Shown: piece after piece, positions 19,241 to 24,835 of the stretch
Numbering within the stretch: the stretch's first letter is position 1
Layout of the letters: each line of letters begins with the position of its first letter
Assembly (NCBI GenBank): GCA_009801015.1
Contig: VHZZ01010092.1
Coordinates: forward strand, 3,847 to 28,681
DNA: 24,835 nt
Source: Silene noctiflora
Lineage: Eukaryota > Streptophyta > Magnoliopsida > Caryophyllales > Caryophyllaceae
Direction of reading: 5' to 3'
Notes under the pieces: generated by a model
What the model was told of the DNA's origin: nothing
Databases searched by the model: none
What the model saw: only the letters and a program-made list of their open reading frames with translations
Made by a program: the position numbers and the translations under genes

Positions 19241-22200
19241 TCCTGCATTAAGTCAGCGACAATGATTAGCTTATAATTTACATTCCGACTGCAAATTTGG
19301 TTATGTTACATTTTAGGTTACCAAAGTGAGAACTATAACTCAAACATGTCACAAAAGTGTGTAATCAGTGGAACCTCAAAGCGAACATATTCGTACTCCA
19401 TAGTCCATACCACTATGATAGTTGGTTCTCCACCAAGAAATAACACGAATATCTCATGGCATCAAGCCATCAAAGCGGAAATATTCCTACTTAATACTAC
19501 GATGATAGTTGGTTCCCCACAAAGCAATTCAATAACAGAAGGGCAAGCTTTGATAAGACTACCTCGTAGTAGGTAATGGTAATAAATGCACGAGGCTTTA
19601 AGGTTTTGGGATAAGTTTTCAACATGGAACTTCAACTGCATATCCGAAACCTTGGAAAACTAACGTCTTAGTGTAGCTTAGCATAACAGCTGGGAGTTGG
19701 GACAATATACAAGACTAGTAAAAGGAGATTTTAATTTGCTGTCTCTTTGAGTGATACAGAAGAAATTGAACTAGTAATTTAATAGAGGTGCAGGAGATGA
19801 AGACTTACAATGACGAATGAACTTCCATTGTTGATTTTGATTATCCCCTTTCCAGGTTTCATAAAGTGCAATAACTGTGCCATCATGAATTCCGCCATGA
19901 TCCTTATCAGCATTCCAAGCATCCATAACCAAGTGAACGTTATTCACAGTCCTGATAGTTCTATACCCAGAACCGAGGTCCTTGCTCTCCGTCCACAGAA
20001 CAGACTCATCCAGAACATCAGGCTTGTATGGGGTTAGTTGCACCTGCACAGTAATTCAGATAGAAATGCTGGTTAATCACCCATTTGTGAAAATATATAT
20101 CAACTGAACAAGAGGATTTACTACAGAGGAACTTATTCCATCACAAGATATTCTATCAAATGAGGCAGTAAAATTGGTGGTGCTATACATGAGATGAGCC
20201 TCACAAAAAGACTGGCCGACTGCAATAACTAAATAAAGGCAACACTCAGAAAGCATCATATTCCAAACTCCAAACAGTCCAAAGAGATCATTAATGTGAA
20301 AGACAAGGATTGTGTTCCACATTAAAGGATTCGTGATCGTAAGACACTCTATATCATGAAAAGAGCATTACAAGTGTGTGGTCATTGGCTGTAACACCTT
20401 GATATCAACTCATTTAAGACGTTAATCTTCCGGCAATTGATCATCTTATCGAGATGGAATACATATATAACATGTAAATGCAAGAGCAAAAATCCTCGAA
20501 GTGATATCTAGCTCTGCAAATGTAAACTAGCTAAGTAGGTAAAGTCACTAAGAAGCGTTACTCATGACCTGAATTTAAAACATATCAGCATTAAAAGTTT
20601 AAAACTGTCTACCCCTTTACACCGACTCATCAGATGACCTTCTCTGACACTTCATTCCAACATAGGTAGGCCACTTCACCACTTACATTTAAACCAAAAC
20701 TGCAAAACATGGTACTTTTTCATAAAATAGTCGTGTTCAACATATTGACACAAACCAACATGGCAATGTCACGAATACTCCTGACTGAGAGAGTAACGTA
20801 GGTTACAATAAAAAGCTCAAGCATAATGACCAAGTTTCTTCTCCATAGAAAAGTTCCCTTTTTTCGTCCTGAACTTATTGACTCAATTCTTTCGAGCCTG
20901 CACAAGAAAGATCAAAGACTCACCGGTTGACAAGAAATAGAATGCTTAACAGCCTGCCCCGTGCCTTTGTTCACCAACATGTAACTGGGATGACCCTCTT
21001 TATCCTTCACCCTGATGCTGTACTTCTCATCTTTGTACCAATGCTGCAACCAAAACAACATTCACATACACCAAAGATTAAAACTAGTCAACTTATACAA
21101 GTATATGTCAGAGAAATTCGCCTTAGTGAAGTAAAATTCCGACCACTATGATCGACTCATTTCTACCAAATGAACGACAATTCTCAAATACTAATCAACA
21201 CTCATCTATTAAATTACTTGAATCAAATTCAATATAAACACATACACGTGATTACACACTTAAAACATTAATAATTGCTCTACAATAATCAACAAAGTCA
21301 TACCCAATAAGTACTCCATAAAGGTAGCAACTTCACACATAAAAACAGAAATAATTTTGTAACGCGGTTTTAGACAAAGATTATTGTAAACCACCAATTA
21401 ATTAATAAATACTACTCCGTATAACCTTATACTCCGTAAGACATAGTAATTAAAAAGCTCTTTATAAATTTTAAGGTTATCTAAGTTAAATAATAAAGCG
21501 GGTTTACAAAAAACTCCGTGTGAAACCGCCTTACAAGGCGACTAAATAATTCTATAGATGCTTTCATGGTCACTCCCTTTGTCTTAGTCATTAATTTAAC
21601 TTCTATATTCTTTATAATTGACACGTGAAACGATCAACATGATCATACTCACCCATGATTAAGAATCTTTTCAGGACAAAATTTACACTACTAAACACCA
21701 ATAATTGTACTTTTTTTTCCACTGAAAAATCAAAGAAAAATGACGGAATACAATTATACAAACCTGGGTAAGATCAGAGGAATCAGGATGAGTAAGAACA
21801 ACCTTCCCATCACGAATCCCGAACACATACCTATCACCACCTGCCTTACACTCTATCTTATGACTGGGCTTATTAGCCAGGTGGCCCAATTCCGGCCCAA
21901 CACCAGGCCCACCACCGTAGTTATGAGCACTGGCACCATGATCCTGTGGCCCACCATGGTGGTGGAAGTCCGGCATGTGTGGCTTGAACCCGTGATGTGT
22001 TGGTGCGGACCCACCATCATAACCACCACCACCTTCGTGGTGAGAGTACGAAGGTTGTTGTGGAGGTGGTTGATCGTACCCGCCGCCGTATGAGGGTGGT
22101 GGTGGTTGATTGTAGGCGCCGCCGTAGGTGGGTGGTGGTTGATCGTACGCGTTTCCGTGGGAGGGAGCGCCGTAGGATGGAGGAGGCGGTTGGTTGTATC

Positions 22201-22321
22201 CGCCGCCGTAGACGGGTGGTGGTGGAGGTGGTGCGCTGTTGAAGTCGTCTTCATCTTCGCGGCGGTTGTTGTGGTGGCGGTGGTGGCCAACGTGGCCGAC
22301 GTGACCGTGTGGGTATTCCAT
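19241..22321 (-). CDS. Euonymus lectin (EUL) domain protein, EULS3-like, with Pro/Gly/His-rich N-terminus
   Basis: Exons on the minus strand: 22321-21764 (186 codons), 21043-20924 (40 codons), 20043-19809 (78 codons and one base), then 19242-19241. Every junction has GT..AG (donors GTTTGT, GTGAGT, GTAAGT). The product has 304 residues. Residues 1 to about 150 are low-complexity: HGHVGHVGHHRHHNN, an acidic EDEDD, then repeats of the type NQPPPPSYGGGYDQ. The EUL domain follows (GDRYVFGIRDGKVVLTHPDS, QHWYKDEKYS, VNKGTGQAVKHS, LDESVLWTESKDLGSGYRTI, DAWNADKDHGGIHDGT, YETWKGDNQNQQWKF) in the order of EULS3-type lectins, which have a beta-trefoil, ricin-B-like fold. Related proteins bind glycans in nucleus and cytoplasm and respond to ABA and stress; here that is inference. 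The protein ends WKFIRH with TGA split by intron 3. Reading through the donor instead adds about 14 unrelated residues to a stop at 19771. Intron 2 carries a SINE. Confidence 0.92.
19377..19528 (+). repeat. Imperfect 94-bp tandem duplication in intron 3 of the lectin gene
   Basis: CAAAGCGAACATATTCGTAC..ACTATGATAGTTGGTTCTCC (from 19377) is repeated as CAAAGCGGAAATATTCCTAC..ACGATGATAGTTGGTTCCCC (from 19471). Noncoding. Confidence 0.7.
20515..20640 (+). mobile_element. tRNA-derived SINE, copy 2, in intron 2 of the lectin gene
   Basis: An A box TAGCTAAGTAGG (20528-20539) is followed by TAAAGTCACTAAGAAGCGTT, ACTCATGACCTGAATTT and ATCAGCATTAAAA, co-linear with the copy at 15585. The B box has decayed to GAATTTAAAAC (20571-20581), so this copy should be transcriptionally dead. 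It lies antisense to the host gene, within the intron between 20923 and 20044. Confidence 0.65.
21044..21763 (-). other. Intron 1 of the lectin gene; AT-rich with two TACTCCGTA motifs
   Basis: A 720-bp intron bounded by GTTTGT and TTGCAG on the minus strand. Near 21413-21439 the sequence ACTCCGTATAACCTTATACT and then CCGTA contains the TACTCCGTA phrase twice. No nested gene is seen. Two short frames in it lack motifs. Confidence 0.5.
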
Positions 22322-22710
22322 GATTGGTTGGGAATATTATTTATTGGGTGGGATTGTGTATTGGGAATTGTGATTAATGTGAGTGGTGAATGTGAGTATA
22401 TAAAGGAGTGAAAACGTGAAATGTCAGGTGCACGAATATACGTTACACGACAATAATTGAATACTAGTTGTAAGATACATGTGATTGAGCCAATGCCGAC
22501 CATGTGTCCTAGACTCCAAAGTCCAACCTCGACCGATTTCGTGTAAACAAGACCGAGTTTAATTTACGTTTATTTAGTCACAAGGTACCTAATAATTACG
22601 TGGAGAGGAGGATAAAGAGTTAAATTAATTATGTGATTAATTAATTTTAAAGAAAGGGATTAAGGAAATAGTAATATTAATAACGTTTTTTTGTCAAGTC
22701 AAAGTAGTAC
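22322..22710. other. Leader, promoter and upstream region of the lectin gene
   Basis: The short leader (about 50 nt after the expected start site) and TATA box are followed by ordinary AT-rich DNA to 22710. No further gene or repeat was recognised. Confidence 0.4.
22397..22404 (-). promoter_or_regulatory. TATA box of the lectin gene
   Basis: TTTATATA on the minus strand lies about 80 bp upstream of the ATG, preceded by CCTCC-like GGAG on the other strand. An ACGT core (CACGTTTT on the minus strand, about 22413-22420) lies just upstream and could be an ABRE/bZIP-type site. It is only one core, so regulation by ABA is a guess. Confidence 0.55.
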
Positions 22711-23165
22711 TAGAGGTGTTAACGAGCCAAGCCGAGCCCGAGCTTGGCCGAGCTCGGCTTGTGCTCAAGAACCAAAACTCGAGTTCGAGCTTACCCGAGT
22801 TTAGAAAAAATGTGCTCGTTATAAAGCTTACGAGTTTTAACGCGAGTTTGAGTCAAACTCGAGCCCAAATTGAGCCTATGTAAAATAGTTTATTTTTTTT
22901 TCTTTCGATATTTACAATAATAAGGCTCGAAAGTTATATGTAAAAATATTTGGCCAATTAGCGAGACATTTAATATCTGTGATACAAAATTATAATCATG
23001 ATAAAATATTTTTATGAAATATGAGCAATATTTTATATAATCACACAAGTTCGAGCCGCTCATGCGCTTTTTGAGTTGAGTCAGCCTTTGCTCGGCTTGC
23101 CTCGTTAAACTCTCGAGCCGAGCCCGAGACCGAGTCGAGCTCGCATGAGCCGAGCTCTGACCGAG
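22711..23165. mobile_element. hAT-like non-autonomous repeat, GAGCCGAGC-rich, truncated at the right by an LTR
   Basis: It opens TAGAGGTGTTAACGAGCCAA with runs of GCCGAGCCCGAGCTTGG and GAGCTCGGCTTG. A related GC-rich block (CTCGGCTTGCCTCGTTAAAC, GAGCCGAGCCCGAGACC) occupies 23090-23165, with an AT-rich middle. The opposed G/C-rich arms and the opening AGGTGTTAACGAGCC match a widespread plant repeat type I associate with hAT elements. The right end is not intact because the next element begins at 23166. Confidence 0.5.
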
Positions 23166-24835
23166 TGTAACACCCGTAAAATTGGGTTTAAGTTTTAAAA
23201 GCAATTTAATAAGTTACTTAAAATAAATTACGGTTTAATCGTAATTTTGGGGTTAAAATATATATATTTAAATTATTTTGACAATTAGTTAGACTAATTA
23301 CGTTTTTAAAGCTTATTTTTATAAAATATAAAATTTATGGTATAATATTAATATTAGTAATATTATGGTCCGTCTCGAGTGTATAGTAGCATTGANGCGT
23401 AATTTAAGCTAAAACCGACTCAAATTGAGCATGTATGGGCCTAAGTCACTTATTGGGCCTAATTTCCTCTAAACTCCCTCAAAAACCCTTACTTCTTCAT
23501 CTTCCACCTTCATATTTTCAGCAAACATAAAGGGACGTGCTTTTTCACATACGGATTTTACTCTTTCACATACGCCTTTTACAATTATACCCTCGCCATT
23601 TTTTTCCTCCTCTCTCATTCAATTGAAATTTTTTCATATCCTTTCCCTTCACCTCCCTCCGGCAACCCCCACAGTCCAACTGTCCAACCATACTCCAACG
23701 ACCCGTGCTCCGGCTAACATCGACCTCTCGTTTCTCTGACAACCCTTGATTTAATATACCCAGTTAATAGTTATTAATCATATATGGAGAACTTTTGTTA
23801 TATGCTTAAATTTATTGATGTTACCTTATTTTGGCACTAGACAGAGGGATACTTCTGCTTTGGCAAGAAAGTTCACATTTTTTTTCACTCTTTGCATTGT
23901 CCTTAAGTTGATGTTGAGTGCAATTGCCTCTCAATTTAAAAACATTAAATTTATTCATTTTACCTTTATATGATCAATTTCAATTGATGTGGAGCAAGTT
24001 TCTGTCTTTACTGCCTGCACTTCCAGTTGGGTGGTGATTTTGTATGATTAATTGTTTTAAACATGCTAAACAGTTGCATATAACAATACTTGCACCACGG
24101 TTGAATGCTATTGTAAGTGACCGGCATAAAAATACTTGCAGCGATTACCGTCCACTACTCTAACCACACACCTTCCACTAACATAGATCCCAATTGATGA
24201 TACTCCGTAATTGATAAACAAGTAAAATTTCAATAACTGAGAAACCCAATAATTTCAACAAAACATATTAATAATTGAAAAAAAAAACAAAATTAATCAC
24301 TAATTGATGAAATATAATCTATTATTTAAGTTTTTCGAACAATTAGATTCAATTTTTAGGAAAAGAAGTAATATAAGAATGAATTTGTTTAGGTTAACAA
24401 AGAGGGTATGATATGGAAAATTTATGAAAAAGTGTATGTGAAAAAGTAATTCCGAACATAAACCCTCATCCTCCATTGTTACTCATCTTACAAATCTTCA
24501 CAAAAATCCACATAACTTCTTCATTTCTAGTCCGTTTCGAGTGTCGTTTGCGCCGTTCTTCCCCTCTCATCGTCCCTCATCTATCTAAGTAAGAAAAAGC
24601 TCGTCTCGAAGACATTTAAATTTCTTTCCCGTCTCATTTGGTCGAAATTCTTATCTAAATTCGTTTTCTTTGTTGTTTAGGTGAGAACCTCGACGACCCG
24701 GAAACGGATACCTATCTTGTCGAAGATTCTTGCGAGAATCGAAGACGCTTTCGAGGTAACGGTGAAGGGTTACTCGACTTTACATCATTTCTATGTTTAT
24801 TCATGTGTGTTTGTAGTCTTAAGGATGTTAAGTTG
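23166..24835 (+). mobile_element. LTR of a gypsy-type (chromovirus-like) retrotransposon, incomplete at the window end
   Basis: It begins TGTAACACCCGTAAAATTGG, a start typical of plant chromovirus LTRs. It continues on both sides of a nested MITE: the left part ends ..CTTCATATTTTCAGCA before the 23524 target duplication, and the right part resumes ..CCCTCATCCTCCATTGTTAC at about 24463 and runs out of the window. Features like TTTCGAGTGTCGTTTGCGCC and CTCATCGTCCCTCATCTATC are in keeping with such LTRs. About 740 bp of LTR is present once the insertion is removed. There is one undetermined base (n) at 23396. No internal coding region is reached. Confidence 0.65.
23532..24454. mobile_element. 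923-bp MITE with perfect 8-bp target duplication, nested in the LTR
   Basis: AACATAAA stands on both sides (23524-23531 and 24455-24462). The ends pair: the left GGGACGTGCTTTTTCACATA continuing CGGATTTTACTCTTTCACAT, against the reverse complement of the right end CGGAATTACTTTTTCACATA continuing CACTTTTTCATAAATTTTCC, both followed by a shared ATACCCTC. The left terminus aligns with that of the element at 10504 (TGCTYWTTCAYRTACGG then TTTTACT..TTCA). No transposase frame is present. The interior has a GC-richer patch (CTCCGGCAACCCCCACAG) and TACTCCGT near 24201. The 8-bp duplication favours a hAT-type origin. Confidence 0.8.

Noticed and set aside
21853..22503. Other frames across the lectin gene's first exon, on both strands
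   Set aside because: They are shadows of the repetitive Pro/Gly/His-coding DNA of the lectin gene.
23396..23396. The undetermined base as a sign of a biological junction
   Set aside because: It is a single ambiguous base within continuous LTR sequence, an assembly matter.

Overview
This window is repeat-rich nuclear DNA from a flowering plant. It holds three intact protein genes, all in the right half (about 13.3-22.3 kb). Layers of old transposable elements fill the left half and the right edge. Recurring sequence flavours such as TACTCCGTA (about 21413 and 21431), phrases of the type CCGTCACAAGC (16165 area) and the particular LTR and MITE sequences make me suspect the order Caryophyllales. 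That is an impression from composition, not a proof.

Left half, 1-9189. A minus-strand LTR end (to 541) and a plus-strand, probably copia-type LTR (about 636-1639) lie at the start. The second abuts, and seems to interrupt, the TNP2 transposase gene of a CACTA (En/Spm) DNA transposon. The rest of that CACTA element runs rightwards. It consists of a TNP2 fragment with the DUF4218 region (1640-2251), a long AT-rich stretch with 201-bp and about 95-bp tandem repeats and microsatellites, a minus-strand acidic reading frame (6605-7062), a multi-exon degenerate second gene of the Ptta/En/Spm transposase type (7212-8560), a subterminal array of GGCGACTG-type motifs (8776-9176) and a clean 3' terminus at 9189 that reads CACTACAAGAAAA on the minus strand. 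The 5' end of the element is not in the window.

Middle, 9190-13298. Apart from a possible minus-strand leader exon beside the CACTA end, this holds a 570-bp MITE (10504-11073), a GC-rich low-complexity block, and the probable promoter, leader exon and leader intron of the next gene. That intron carries an 88-bp Stowaway-type MITE.

Gene block, 13299-22321. There are three genes. The first is a GT17-family Golgi glycosyltransferase (plus strand, single coding exon). The second is an ANTH-domain clathrin-assembly protein (plus, single exon). The third is a Euonymus-lectin (EUL) domain protein with a proline/glycine/histidine-rich N-terminus (minus, three coding exons plus a stop codon apparently split by a fourth intron boundary). 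The genes are not an operon and have no obvious shared pathway, although the first two both act in the endomembrane system. Two copies of one tRNA-derived SINE family lie between and within them.

Right edge, 22711-24835. A GAGCCGAGC-rich hAT-like repeat is cut by a plus-strand gypsy-type LTR starting TGTAACACCC at 23166. That LTR is itself interrupted by a 923-bp MITE of the same family as the one at 10504, with a clean 8-bp target duplication.

I found no CRISPR, rRNA, functional tRNA or evident novel defence or biosynthetic system. The most rewarding items are the split stop codon, the 8-bp-TSD MITE family, the SINE pair and the layered CACTA remains.
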